DNA of 64,000 bases from Flavihumibacter rivuli (GCF_018595685.2 NZ_CP092334.1:2570001-2634000), one strand, 5' to 3'. Positions 36,251 through 45,744 are shown, numbered from the stretch's first letter. Notes: generated by a model from the sequence alone, not told the origin. Numbers and translations are program-made.

Positions 36251-37384
36251 CTACTGTTCCCCTGCTGCATCGACCTGCATCAATTCAAGGAACCTGGGCA
36301 AATCAGGGTGATGAAGGATCTTGCATCGGCGAACCAGTTCCAGTGTATAGGCTCTTCCACCGAACCACTCGGGACTGGGCGTATCAGTTTGGGTCAACCT
36401 ATCCAATGGTGCTAACCAAAGTAAGGCATCTACGACCTGACCAACCGGCGCTTCCACGTATTTGCCGGATTCCAATGGCAACCGCTTACCGTCCTTCTCA
36501 TAGAATCGGGGAACCTGGAAATCCAGCAGCCGGGAAAAAGGAATGGTATCAATGGCAGGGGTGCGGGTCAGCATGCATTGTGGCTGGGCCCCATTGAATA
36601 CTTTATTCACCAGGGAATCCTTTTCATTGATCCTTGTCCAAACAACGGCATAGTTCACAGGAATCCGACGTGCCAACAATACTCCTAACTTCTCTTTACT
36701 GGAATCAACAGCCTGGAAGTTATACATGATATCCTTCCGGTAAAGGTGAAAGCCGCCATAAATGACAAGGGCTTTCCTTTTCCTTTGTAGCACATGGTTC
36801 ACGATCAGGTCATAAGGGAACCTATCCCTGGGGGAACTGCTGACCCAGTCCTGGGTTGTATGTACTTTTGTCCAATCGATCGGAGGATCGCCCAACAATA
36901 CGCGAATACGCCTATTTGCAGGAAGTCCTTTATTCAAGTCCCTTATGCTTTTGAAGAATCCCGCATAAACAGGGTTATCCCATACCAGGACCTGTGTGGT
37001 CTCGCGCCAGCAGGCAGCAAGTAAGGTATCGGGCACCAACTTACCGGCAAGATAGTCGTCCATGACAGGCTGGTACCTGGCATTCCCGAACTCCACCACC
37101 ACATCATTAACGCGCCTGGGAAAATCCCGGTGAGCGATCAGCACCTGCAGGAACTCATGAAAGACTTTACTCTGATGATGGCCCTCATCAATAGCCACGA
37201 TGTCCCTGTTTTTAAACAGGTCAAGCACCTGGCCTGCTACCGTGTAAAAGCCGGAAGGGGATCCCCCTTCCTGTGGAATACCGGATTGTGCTTTTGCAAA
37301 GTGCAATGACAATACCTGCAATAGCAGGGAAAGAACACCTGCAACAATTACTTTTCTTCCAAAGCGAATTCCTTGATGCATCAT
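36251..37384 (-). CDS. Exported EreA/ChaN-like protein, unknown substrate
   Basis: 377 aa with a signal peptide (VIVAGVLSLLLQVLSLHFAKAQ). The region RDIVAIDEGHHQSKVFHEFL, then VNDVVVEFGNARYQPVMDDY, resembles the start of erythromycin-esterase-like and ChaN/TIKI-type domains, where GE.HG and an E/H pair bind the active site; here the motif is DEGHHQS. A later block with LVIYGGFHLYRKDI (GxxH) fits the same fold. The reaction is unknown, and drug resistance should not be inferred. It stands alone on its strand between the response regulator and the SusC-like gene. Confidence 0.65.
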   Translation of the reverse strand: MMHQGIRFGRKVIVAGVLSLLLQVLSLHFAKAQSGIPQEGGSPSGFYTVAGQVLDLFKNRDIVAIDEGHHQSKVFHEFLQVLIAHRDFPRRVNDVVVEFGNARYQPVMDDYLAGKLVPDTLLAACWRETTQVLVWDNPVYAGFFKSIRDLNKGLPANRRIRVLLGDPPIDWTKVHTTQDWVSSSPRDRFPYDLIVNHVLQRKRKALVIYGGFHLYRKDIMYNFQAVDSSKEKLGVLLARRIPVNYAVVWTRINEKDSLVNKVFNGAQPQCMLTRTPAIDTIPFSRLLDFQVPRFYEKDGKRLPLESGKYVEAPVGQVVDALLWLAPLDRLTQTDTPSPEWFGGRAYTLELVRRCKILHHPDLPRFLELMQVDAAGEQ

Positions 37385-37671
37385 ATGGCAATGTTTGAAT
37401 GGGTACCCAAAATGAATATGCTGTTATAGGGCTTGCCTGCGTATGTCGAAAGAGCAGGCGAACCAACCATCCTTCCAACCCATGTCCATACACGTGGTTA
37501 GCTTTGAAGCACCTATTGAAAGCCCCTTTTCAAATCTCGGGAACAGCGCATTGGAAAGAAAAATTATGCTTGTCAATGCCGAAAAGGGACCTGCAAATGA
37601 CGGATACCGGACCATGAATGCGAGGAAGAAGGGGTTTGTACCCCATCCGGAAAATTTAAAGTAGCCGCCAA

Positions 37672-37695
37672 CAAAAAGCCCTCCTTGCGGAGGGC
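37672..37695 (-). terminator. Terminator after the SusC-like gene
   Basis: Stem GCCCTCC / GGAGGGC with loop GCAA (minus strand reading), then TTTTTG. It lies 35 bp past the stop at 37730. Confidence 0.85.
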
Positions 37696-37729
37696 CTTCC
37701 TTTGTCCAAATCTGCCATAAACTACCCAG

Positions 37730-40171
37730 CTACTGCAGATCCTTCTTTAACCGGCCTTGTTCTGTATCCATGCCGGTATTTCTATTTCGCGAAGCCTTAA
37801 CATTAGTATTTCCGAACCTGTAAGCAAAGTTTATCCTGAATACCCTGGTCTCCAGTTTCTGGACCAGTCTGTAATCAAAGCCCGGGTAAACACTGTTGAC
37901 GTCCTGCCTGATGGTATTGAAAACATCCGCAATTGCAAACTTGAGCGTACCCTTATCCTTCAGGATGGTTTTGGAAAGCCCGATATCCATTGAATAAATT
38001 GGGGCTATCATGACCGTACTGTAGACAAGCTTACCCGTGAACTTATTATTGAGTTCTGCTGTAAGCCCTTTTGCCAGGTGAAAACTATTGCTATTATTGA
38101 CCAGTAGGAAAAACCTTCCGGCATTGAGGTCCTTGCCATTCAGGTTTTCGGATCTTGTTTCCAGGTAAATGGCATTGGCATTGATATTGCTCCTTAGCCA
38201 TTTTCCAACAGTAATGGGCGCGCTTGCACTTATCCGGAAGATCTGCTGTTTATTCAGGTTGGCATAAGTGGAATAAATGGCCTTGGCACTGGTATCCGGC
38301 AGGAGTACTTCAGAGATCATATCCTCCGTAAAGCTGGCCGCGCCCTGCAGGATATACTTTCCTTTCACTACCAGGGTCATTTCAAATTGATGCATGCGTT
38401 GGGGATCCAGGAATGGATTACCTACCCGGTAACCATATTGGTCAAGGAAGTAGATAAACGGATTCAGCGATTGATAGTTTGGTCTTTGGATGCGTTTGGA
38501 ATAGGAGAATCCCAATCGATATTCCTTGTTGATGGCATAAGATAGCTGAAGGAAAGGGAAATAATCCACATAACTACGGTTCACCGTTTTGTTGGTAGTA
38601 GGTGATATCCCTTCAGAGTTGGTTTTCTCGACCCTGATTCCCCATTGGTATTGCCATTTCCTGAGATTATAGGAGCCATTCAGGTAACCGGCCCAGACCG
38701 TTTCATCGTAGTTGAAGGAATTGGTACGAAGCGGATCATTCTGCCATTCTTCCCCAGCCTTCTTTTCGAAAATCATGGTATTATCAGACAGCACATTGGA
38801 AACCTTGAAACCGGCATCGAGTTTCATCCATTTGGGATGAAAGGTATAATCCATCCTGGCCGACCTGATCTCAATGCCTGTATTGTTGGCACTCCTTAGC
38901 AATTGGGCAGGCTTCCACAGGGAACCATCCGGAAATGAAAAGGTATTGTTGTAATTAACATCCTCATCACTGGTAAACCTTCCCCAATCCACATCAACAT
39001 TGATCTCGTGCAGGCCGGAATCAAACTGCTGCTTGTAGTTGACGTTGTAGGTATAGTTGGACAAATTTGACCTGCTTCCCGTACTTGAAGCCAGCAGGGA
39101 ATCTACTATTACAGAGGTTCCCATTTGGGTAGTTCCGTTTACACATTGATCTTCCCTGTTGAGCGTTCCATTGAACAGGAAGCCAACAACAGCGTTCTTA
39201 CCAATGGACCAATCGACCCCTGCCCTTAGCGAATGGTTAAGGTTATTGTTCTTTTCAAAATTGGCTTGCCTAAAATCGGTTATCGTTCCATTGGACTCAG
39301 CCTTACGGGAGATATCGAGCTCCTTGAAAGATTCATTGTGCTGAAGGTTGTAGCTTCCAAAAATGTTCAAGGCCCTGGTCCGGTAATTCAACTGCCATCC
39401 GGCATTAGCCTTGCTGTATTGACCCATTCCGCCGCCCAGGGTGACCATACCATTCGCACCATATCCCTTCATTCGTTTTGTCCGGATATTGATCACCCCA
39501 CCGTTACCAGCTGCATCATACTTTGCAGAAGGGGAGGATACCAGCTCAATGGACCTTACCTCATCCCCTTGCATGGATTTAAGCATGGCATGAAGATCCG
39601 CATTACTTAAGTAGGTAGGTTTACCATCGATCAAAACCTGGACACCAGATTTACCATTCAAATTGATGTTGCCGTCCTTGTCGACAATAACCCCTGGGGA
39701 CTTTTCCAAAAGCTCCAGGACAGTAGAGCCGGCTGCGCTGATACCAGCCTCCACGTTTACCACCGTCATCCCCATTTTATACTCAACCAGGGGCTTTTTG
39801 GCAGTCACGGCCACTGCTTGCAAAACATCACTTGACTGCCTAAGGGTGAGCCTACCAAGGGATATTGACAATTGACCATCCTTAAGGGAATAGGGCCCAA
39901 CCGTAAGCGGGCTATGGCCAACAGCGGAAATCCGGATGAGGAATTGGCCAGGTGCGGACGACAGGTTAACCATAAAGGAGCCATCGGAGCCGGATACGGT
40001 TGAAACAAGCACACCATTATCCTTTTCCCTGGTGACAACTACCGTGGCGGCACTGATCGCATTGCCGGCAGAATCCGTGACCATGCCGGAAACACTCCTG
40101 TTTTGCTGCGCCGATACCTGATCGGCAACACAAAAGACCAGCAACTGAAACAGCAAAAAAAATCCCTTCAT
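37730..40171 (-). CDS. TonB-dependent receptor-like outer membrane beta-barrel protein
   Basis: 813 aa from the ATG at 40171, which begins a signal peptide (GFFLLFQLLVFCVADQVSAQ). Residues 20-100 are a carboxypeptidase-regulatory-like beta-sandwich (GMVTDSAGNAISAATVVVTR). A plug domain follows with EYKMGMTVVNVEAGISAAG and DGNINLNGKSGVQVLIDGKP, and from about residue 230 to the end a 22-strand-type barrel with many aromatic beta-strands, ending FRINFAYRFG. It belongs to the outer-membrane-beta-barrel group related to TonB-dependent receptors; no SusD partner is next to it, so a carbohydrate role is not supported. Upstream it has 11-bp repeats. Confidence 0.88.
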   Translation of the reverse strand: MKGFFLLFQLLVFCVADQVSAQQNRSVSGMVTDSAGNAISAATVVVTREKDNGVLVSTVSGSDGSFMVNLSSAPGQFLIRISAVGHSPLTVGPYSLKDGQLSISLGRLTLRQSSDVLQAVAVTAKKPLVEYKMGMTVVNVEAGISAAGSTVLELLEKSPGVIVDKDGNINLNGKSGVQVLIDGKPTYLSNADLHAMLKSMQGDEVRSIELVSSPSAKYDAAGNGGVINIRTKRMKGYGANGMVTLGGGMGQYSKANAGWQLNYRTRALNIFGSYNLQHNESFKELDISRKAESNGTITDFRQANFEKNNNLNHSLRAGVDWSIGKNAVVGFLFNGTLNREDQCVNGTTQMGTSVIVDSLLASSTGSRSNLSNYTYNVNYKQQFDSGLHEINVDVDWGRFTSDEDVNYNNTFSFPDGSLWKPAQLLRSANNTGIEIRSARMDYTFHPKWMKLDAGFKVSNVLSDNTMIFEKKAGEEWQNDPLRTNSFNYDETVWAGYLNGSYNLRKWQYQWGIRVEKTNSEGISPTTNKTVNRSYVDYFPFLQLSYAINKEYRLGFSYSKRIQRPNYQSLNPFIYFLDQYGYRVGNPFLDPQRMHQFEMTLVVKGKYILQGAASFTEDMISEVLLPDTSAKAIYSTYANLNKQQIFRISASAPITVGKWLRSNINANAIYLETRSENLNGKDLNAGRFFLLVNNSNSFHLAKGLTAELNNKFTGKLVYSTVMIAPIYSMDIGLSKTILKDKGTLKFAIADVFNTIRQDVNSVYPGFDYRLVQKLETRVFRINFAYRFGNTNVKASRNRNTGMDTEQGRLKKDLQ

Positions 40172-40407
40172 TGTTTTGCACTTAAGATTAAGGGTGCAAA
40201 AAGAAGGGATTATCATATTCAGGGCAAAGCAGTCCTGTTGAATGACGGAAAAGTATAGACGAATACCCTAAAGCTATCAAGTAGAAAATCCTTAAACTAC
40301 GCAAGAATGGAATGTTATACAGTAATCAGGGCATTCCATGCTCAGGTCAAAAAGGGTCATTAACTGTGGTAATAAATACAGCTTTGTAGTATTTTTTGCC
40401 CCAAACC

Positions 40408-40458
40408 TATACTCATCCTTCGCTCATCCTATACTCATCGTATACTCATCCTATACTT
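40408..40458 (+). repeat. 11-bp direct repeats (TATACTCATCC), four full units
   Basis: Units at 40408, 40419, 40430 and 40441 (TATACTCATCC, TTCGCTCATCC, TATACTCATCG, TATACTCATCC) and a broken fifth (TATACTTAATG). They lie 237-287 bp upstream of the receptor start and just past the end of the DUF2625 gene. The 367-bp gap 40172-40538 has no other gene. A helical-turn period suggests a protein-binding array. Confidence 0.85.
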
Positions 40459-40538
40459 AATGGATAAGTTAAACTTATCAAGTAAGGCACCCTGCGGGTG
40501 AATAAACCAGCAACAATAAAATCATGTAAACAATCCGT

Positions 40539-41285
40539 TTAATGCCCCAATTGTTTTCGCATATCCAGGTTGAATTGAAACTGTTCTTCAACCGGCACCA
40601 CCTTACGGACCGATTTGGTGATATCCTTACCCTCTTTGGTCCACAAAAAGGGATAGAAACTAAAGACACTGTCACCATTTAACAGGCGAAGGTCTTCCTT
40701 CCATTGGGGCCATCGGAGCCCCCTATAGAACTCATCCAGGTTCCCATTAAAGCAAAAATCCAAAAACTCGGTATAGGTCAGGTCCAGTGGCTCATAGTTC
40801 AGGTTATCAGGCGAAAAATAATAGATCTTCCCAGGATCATTGCCTAAACCTCCACCATTCAATAGAAAAAAGCCACCAATAGCATCATCGGCGATCAATA
40901 AAAATGGAGGCGGCTCACCGTACTCCTTGAAAGCCTTACCCCGGTTCCAATCCGGCAGGCATCTTGGGAGTTTCGGATGCCCCGACCCTAGTATCCTGAT
41001 CCAGCCGCTATCGATCAAGATGCCACCCGTCCTAAAGACGATTGTCCCCATTGGGGACCTGGTGGTTACCTGGGCATTAAATAATGCGGTTCGGGCGTTA
41101 GCAGGATTGGCAGGAAGCACTTCAATGTAATTACTGGCCGAATCGATCCATTGATTCACAATCGGCCAAGCGGGTTCAAGGGTATCGATCAGGAGATCTA
41201 GTGATCGCATTTTTCCTTGTGAAAAAGCATTAAAGGAGATTAGATACAATATGAATAGAAGGATAAATTTGATCAATTTTCGCAT
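40539..41285 (-). CDS. DUF2625 family protein
   Basis: 248 aa from the ATG at 41285. A signal-like hydrophobic start (FILLFILYLISFNAFSQG) is followed by the full DUF2625 pattern: MRSLDLLIDTLEPAWPIVNQ, EVLPANPANARTALFNAQVT, TRSPMGTIVFRTGGILID, GWIRILGSGHPKLPR and the later YFSPDNLNYEPLDLTYTEFL. DUF2625 is usually cytoplasmic, so the signal is a point of difference. Function unknown. It is the leftmost of seven same-strand genes in the AT-rich island. Confidence 0.87.
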   Translation of the reverse strand: MRKLIKFILLFILYLISFNAFSQGKMRSLDLLIDTLEPAWPIVNQWIDSASNYIEVLPANPANARTALFNAQVTTRSPMGTIVFRTGGILIDSGWIRILGSGHPKLPRCLPDWNRGKAFKEYGEPPPFLLIADDAIGGFFLLNGGGLGNDPGKIYYFSPDNLNYEPLDLTYTEFLDFCFNGNLDEFYRGLRWPQWKEDLRLLNGDSVFSFYPFLWTKEGKDITKSVRKVVPVEEQFQFNLDMRKQLGH

Positions 41286-41536
41286 AAGGAATGAAACTAT
41301 CAATTCTTTGCTACCCTACACTCATTAATAAAAAATAATGCCATTGAAACTTTGGCAGATTTAAGCTTAAATGGCACCTATTAACCTTTTACAATAATAT
41401 TCTATGATAATAGAATGATTTACAGAAAGCAATCGCTTTTCTTAATAACCATTATCAATATAATTTCAATGGGAATCACTTACCTATCAGCAGACTGATA
41501 AGAAATGAAAAATTCTCCACAGAAAATATGGTTCAA

Positions 41537-42214
41537 TTACTCCATCCACAAAAGGAAATAAATAATCCGGTACTTCTTTAACTCGGATTGGCTTTGGGAT
41601 CCCTGAAATAGGGGAGAAAATCCTTCGTTTAGCAATGCGTCATTCTCAGTAGCAAAGGAATTGGTAATATGTTCCAAGCGCAGTTTAAGAGCTGATGGAA
41701 TAGAATCATAAATACCATCTACTAGCATTGAATATTTCATCATTTCAGCATTGGGAGTCTTTGGATTCAATTGCAAATGGATATCATTAAGCAGCATGGC
41801 ATAGACATCTGGATAAAACTTAAAGGTTTGAAAGGAAAGCAGCGAGGATACATAAGCCTTCGGCTGTACATATTTCTGATTTTTATCCATATCAACCAGA
41901 CAGGTCGAAATTTTGCGATCCAATACCGAGTCATAGATTACCCTAAGCGACCGTAAAGCATTCTGGAGTTCAGCGGTAAGAATCAGGTCCTTCCTGATGG
42001 TGCGATACTTTGGCAGCAATTCTGTCTTTAAACCAGTGATATAGTTTACTTTGATATTTATATCAGTGCTCCAGACAGAATCCGTTATGCACTTTTTATA
42101 TTCTTCTATTGTAAGCTTTGCGCTGTCACAAGAGTTTGGCTGGAAACTTTGCCCGTAAGCTTCAGTATAAAATAAACCGAAAAGAAACGGAATACTAATC
42201 AACGAAGATCTCAT
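41537..42214 (-). CDS. Exported protein of unknown function
   Basis: 225 aa from the ATG at 42214; a longer start at 42241 adds nine residues and a poorer signal. Signal peptide to about residue 22 (LISIPFLFGLFYTEAYGQ). The mature part is mostly helical with no recognised motif (CDSAKLTIEEYKKCITDS, then LLNDIHLQLNPKTPNAEMMK). AT-rich. No partner can be named from its neighbours, which are the DUF2625 gene and a broken membrane-protein gene. Confidence 0.7.
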   Translation of the reverse strand: MRSSLISIPFLFGLFYTEAYGQSFQPNSCDSAKLTIEEYKKCITDSVWSTDINIKVNYITGLKTELLPKYRTIRKDLILTAELQNALRSLRVIYDSVLDRKISTCLVDMDKNQKYVQPKAYVSSLLSFQTFKFYPDVYAMLLNDIHLQLNPKTPNAEMMKYSMLVDGIYDSIPSALKLRLEHITNSFATENDALLNEGFSPLFQGSQSQSELKKYRIIYFLLWME

Positions 42215-42516
42215 AAGGTTGTAGGTATTACTTAAATACAAAAACTACTCAGAACTAATCCAAAATAGAGTAAATGATACTATGGTAGAAGGATATCTCA
42301 TCCTAATAGCAGCCAAAATCCATTTACTTCCCGTTCGATAGGCTACTATTTGATTACCAGCCTATATCAGGTTTATTATAATTATTGTCGTTGAAATTGA
42401 GAACCAATACTGCCTGTTGAACCTCTTGCTGGAAATGCTTCGTCTAGATGCAAACTGCCAAAGATCTAATTACCAATTTACACTGACACCAAACCACTGT
42501 CACCTTCTTTTATGTG
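42215..42516. other. Gene-free AT-rich gap
   Basis: 302 bp with no supported gene, terminator or strong repeat. GTTGAAATTGAGAACCAATAC near 42390 resembles the centre of the ~170-bp elements further right at 16 of 21 positions, but no inverted arms accompany it. Confidence 0.5.
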
Positions 42517-43078
42517 TCACAGGAAAGGAAGGTCAAAATAATAGCATTTAGGGTTATTAGGATCTATGTACAAGTCAATTCCTTTCCGTTTATCAATGTA
42601 CATTTTTACAGCTTCCGGATTCTGTGACGTTGCCTGGCTAACGAATTTGTAGGTCTTACCTCCGTATTGCCTAAATAGAACAATGTAAGTCTGCTGAATT
42701 TCATCCGATTTGTAATTACGATTACTTTCATAGAGAGCATCAAGCATTTCAATACGGGAAGGAAGATCATCGCTTATGACTTCCTCTTGGAAGCTTCTAC
42801 TCTTTACTTCGGAATTGTCCAATGTAACTTTAATCCTGTCACCTGTACGTTTAAGTCGTTCAATCTCTGCCAATCGGTCACTGCTGCTGTCGTTCCGATG
42901 AATACTAAGCCCTTGAAGTTTGGTTTTAGCAAAGAAATACCCCCCCTACAATCAGGATGAAAATACTCAATACAAACCAAAGTTCTTTACCCGGAATAGC
43001 CGTCCCTTTGTAGTTCAAGAAGAAAAAGAAGCCCAGAAGGCCAACACTTATTAAACTATATCCTAAAAGCTTGTTCAT
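42517..43078 (-). pseudogene. Two-helix membrane protein broken by a homopolymer frameshift
   Basis: The ATG at 43078 starts MNKLLGYSLISVGLLGFFFF, a first membrane helix, then ELWFVLSIFILIVGG, a second. In this frame the gene stops 30 bp... after the G7 run (C7 on the plus strand, 42940-42946), at 42926-42928. Removing one G joins the frame to GYFFAKTKLQGLSIHRNDSS and on to the 118-residue open segment that ends at 42517, giving 186 residues. The C-terminal part (YKFVSQATSQNPEAVKMYID, then KGIDLYIDPNNPKCYYFDL) is a DUF3592-like layout. It is either a sequencing slip, a true loss, or a slippery tract. Confidence 0.75.
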
Positions 43079-43353
43079 TGAAATGGAATATACCAGTTTA
43101 CTTATTGGTGACGGTAATTCATTTTAAAAGATCAACCCATCAACTGCACAAATGTCCAATGGAATTACAAATTTCAAATACTTAATGTCTGCCCAATAAT
43201 TGTCAATATGATGTTGGTGCCAGATTTCTGTTTGCCCTGTTCTTGTAACGTACTATCACTTGCTTAACTTCCGGTAAGGAACATAGCATTTCTAAAAAGC
43301 TCGGTTTTTAACTCCTATACGCAACTTTTATACATGACTTTTGCAGTATGTCA

Positions 43354-43953
43354 CTAATTTCTATTGATATCAAGAATTTCTCCTTTACTAAACATTTCCT
43401 TTAATTCAATCTTTGAAAATCCATATACATCGCTCGAATACTCTTTCAATCGCACATCTTTCAAGCCTTTTAATCTGTTTACTTCATAGGTACTTGCTTG
43501 AATAAACACAGAATCACCCTTCACCTGGTCCACTCTATAAAGGGTGTAATTATTATTCCTTGTCTTAACTTCAAAAATGTCACCAACCTGGGGTGACAAA
43601 ATAAGCTTGGCATTCCTTTCGTCTTTCTTTTTGTCACTTACAACACTGGTCATAATTAGAACTGCCACTACAGCCAAACCAGAAAACATCCAAATTGGTG
43701 CCTTGGTTTGAGCTTTTAAATTGTCATAAGAAGCCTTCAAAGATGCTGGCATTTCTTTTACCTTCAAAACTTGCTTACAATGGTCGCATTGGCTGAGTCC
43801 TATCTTACCCATTGGGAAAAATGGTATCCAAAAAATGTGGGCATATTTCTGAAATACGTGCATGTCAATGCAGTTCTGAGTCCCACAATTTTGGCATTTG
43901 TCAGTTAATACCTCCTTTGCAAGTTCTGTGCTTCTAGTTCCGTAAATAATCAT
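43354..43953 (-). CDS. Zinc-ribbon membrane protein, unknown function
   Basis: 199 aa. Residues 15-70 carry two CxxC pairs (CQNCGTQNCIDMHVF and QCDHCKQVLKV), a zinc-ribbon_15-like start with the common FFPMGK motif between them (WIPFFPMGKIGLSQCDHC). A membrane helix at about 90-108 (FSGLAVVAVLIMTSVVS) is followed by a soluble domain (VGDIFEVKTRNNNYTLYRVD). Topology suggests a cytoplasmic ribbon and a periplasmic tail. Function unknown. Same strand as its island neighbours. Confidence 0.8.
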   Translation of the reverse strand: MIIYGTRSTELAKEVLTDKCQNCGTQNCIDMHVFQKYAHIFWIPFFPMGKIGLSQCDHCKQVLKVKEMPASLKASYDNLKAQTKAPIWMFSGLAVVAVLIMTSVVSDKKKDERNAKLILSPQVGDIFEVKTRNNNYTLYRVDQVKGDSVFIQASTYEVNRLKGLKDVRLKEYSSDVYGFSKIELKEMFSKGEILDINRN

Positions 43954-44136
43954 ATTGTCTTATTTTTTGGTGAAGGATTTAGATTGCGAAATGGCATACT
44001 AGGTTCCGAGTCATTAATGCAATAGAGTAAATAGTCTACCACTAACATAAATGATAATATCAGCGACCTATTAATTCAAATGATTGGATTAATCACTTGA
44101 AGCCACAATCGTACAAAACCAGTATTATCGGCTCAT

Positions 44137-44655
44137 TTAACTAAATTTGGATAGTTCAATCCGTTTTTCAAATGCTTTTATTTCATTGATCTGTTCATCC
44201 GTCAACTGTTTTAAAGTCAGTGTTGACGTAATGTGATTGTATTGCAAGCCTATAAGTTGAATTTGAACTTCCTTCCTTCTTTGATCCCAGTAAATAAACT
44301 TTACCGGGGTTAAACTTTCAACAGCAGATCCTAACTTATGGATCCAATTTTTACCCGAGATAACAACTGGTTTAAGGTAAGTCACCATAAGTAAATTTTG
44401 TTTCCGGATTACAAGGATAAAGTCTTCAAAAATGAATATCTCAGCCGTGTTGGTAATTGAGGGATAATGTTTGTTCCCGTTAGAAACCAAATACTCTATC
44501 CGAACATCTCTGAAGTAAAGAAACAATTTGTTCCCTGCGGATGTAGCTTTGTCTACTACATTCATTATGTTCTTTTTGTTAGTTCCTGTCACCCGAAGGA
44601 TCAAAATATACAACACAACAAAGAAGCATGAAGAAGCTATTAAAAATATTGCCAT
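44137..44655 (-). CDS. Single-helix membrane protein of unknown function
   Basis: 172 aa. An N-terminal membrane helix (FLIASSCFFVVLYILILRV) is followed by a PH-like beta-rich soluble part (IFIFEDFILVIRKQNLLMVT, FIYWDQRRKEVQIQLIGLQ) and a helical end. Not recognised. An AACGTGA-type element end lies 30 bp upstream of its start at about 44685-44693. Confidence 0.72.
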   Translation of the reverse strand: MAIFLIASSCFFVVLYILILRVTGTNKKNIMNVVDKATSAGNKLFLYFRDVRIEYLVSNGNKHYPSITNTAEIFIFEDFILVIRKQNLLMVTYLKPVVISGKNWIHKLGSAVESLTPVKFIYWDQRRKEVQIQLIGLQYNHITSTLTLKQLTDEQINEIKAFEKRIELSKFS

Positions 44656-44684
44656 AGAGCTTGTTGGCTGTATTTAGCAAAAAA

Positions 44685-44877
44685 GCTAACGTGAAAAAGG
44701 CTAGCTGCTTTGGCGGCACCAATTGAAAGTCCATCACCAAATCGTTGCCCGGATTTATTTTACTGTTGAAGATAAGAACTGATACATAGCGTGGTTTGTC
44801 ACGCCTAAACTGCTACCGAATAGCAAGCTCTTGATAAATTGTTTTGGGTCACCCTACCAAAGCAGCAATCCCTGTTA
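44685..44877. repeat. Inverted-repeat element B between orphan genes
   Basis: Inner arms 44704-44713 (GCTGCTTTGG) and 44857-44866 (CCAAAGCAGC) are perfect, and the homology of the arms extends to 44699 and 44871 with mismatches. TTGAAGATA sits 67 bp in from 44699; in element A the same word is 66 bp in. CTAACGTGA flanks the left end and GTTAAT the right, overlapping the TAA of the next gene. Confidence 0.7.
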
Positions 44878-45471
44878 ATATCTCCAACTATTAATTATCC
44901 CAAATTCCTTCCAAGTATTGTCACTTTGCAATTGATAAAGAATAATTCCACCGCCCCCACCAAGGTAGCTATGTCCATTATCCCATTGAATTATTGCAAA
45001 TGTTTTTGAATTATCAAACACTGGTCTTGAAAAGTAATACAAGTCTCTGTCATTAGTTTCTGTTGAATTGAATTTGTTAATTAGTTTAGCATAATACTTT
45101 ATTTGCTTATTGTCTGCCAACTCAAGTTTCTTTAAAGCATACTTCTTTGAAACGCTTTCGCTTCTCTCATTGACAAGCAAAACATCCGGCAATTCTTTAT
45201 CAGTCCAAAGGGTGATATCCGCAAATTTGGAATTATGGATAATTTGCGAAAACATAACTGTGTCAAGAATTTGATTTGATCGTTCTTTTATATTTTCGAA
45301 ATACCACCACATCTCTTTTAGTTCAAGACTATTGATTTTTATCGGTTTTGAATGAACAAATAAACAACCGTGTCCGTTTAAAGCAGTATCAAGGAGGTTT
45401 TGATATTGCTTTATTTGTCCAAAAGAAGTTGAATAGAATAAAAATAGTAAAGCAATAAGTGAAAGTCTCAT
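44875..45471 (-). CDS. Exported protein of unknown function
   Basis: 198 aa. Signal peptide (LSLIALLFLFYSTSFGQ). The mature protein has no match I recognise; visible patterns are ELKEMWWYFENIKERSNQIL and, near the end, IIQWDNGHSYLGGGGGIILY, a glycine run. The stop codon lies in the right end of element B, and element A lies directly upstream of its start. Very AT-rich. Confidence 0.72.
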   Translation of the reverse strand: MRLSLIALLFLFYSTSFGQIKQYQNLLDTALNGHGCLFVHSKPIKINSLELKEMWWYFENIKERSNQILDTVMFSQIIHNSKFADITLWTDKELPDVLLVNERSESVSKKYALKKLELADNKQIKYYAKLINKFNSTETNDRDLYYFSRPVFDNSKTFAIIQWDNGHSYLGGGGGIILYQLQSDNTWKEFGIINSWRY

Positions 45472-45535
45472 ACACTATTTTAACAGAGATGCAAATTTGT
45501 CCAACTTTGCATTTTAGGGAGTGTCAAGTTTATAT

Positions 45536-45744
45536 GCCCCCCCAACGTTGACGTATTTGCGATGGCATGGCATTAAAAACCCGTCTGCCGGATCAAATGT
45601 TAAATTGAAAAACTGAAATTGAAGATAGTAACTAATGACCAACAGTGTAATGTATGCCGAAATTAATGCTGAAAAATGATTGACAACCGAAAGTTCCAAT
45701 GTCTAGCCATGCTATTGCAAATGCACTTGCTAGCGGCGGTTATT
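45536..45744. repeat. Inverted-repeat element A between orphan genes
   Basis: Arms 45553-45571 and 45706-45724 match as inverted copies at 16 of 19 positions, and all three differences are of the kind that still allow G-U pairing. TTGAAGATA is 66 bp in from the left arm start. CAACGTTGA precedes the left arm; TAGCGGCGGTTAT follows the right arm and overlaps the end of the neighbouring gene. Confidence 0.72.

Noticed and set aside
36251..37384. Macrolide-resistance esterase
   Set aside because: Only fold-level resemblance to EreA/ChaN-like proteins. The substrate cannot be inferred, and an exported location does not fit a macrolide esterase.
37443..37664. A 73-codon plus-strand frame between the EreA/ChaN-like gene and the receptor terminator
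   Set aside because: No recognisable domain, no promoter or signal, and composition like its flanks. It could be real, but there is nothing to support it.
43982..44110. A third inverted-repeat element between 43954 and 44136
   Set aside because: GATTG...TGGC and GCCACAATC are only a weak match with a gap, and the TTGAAGATA centre is missing.
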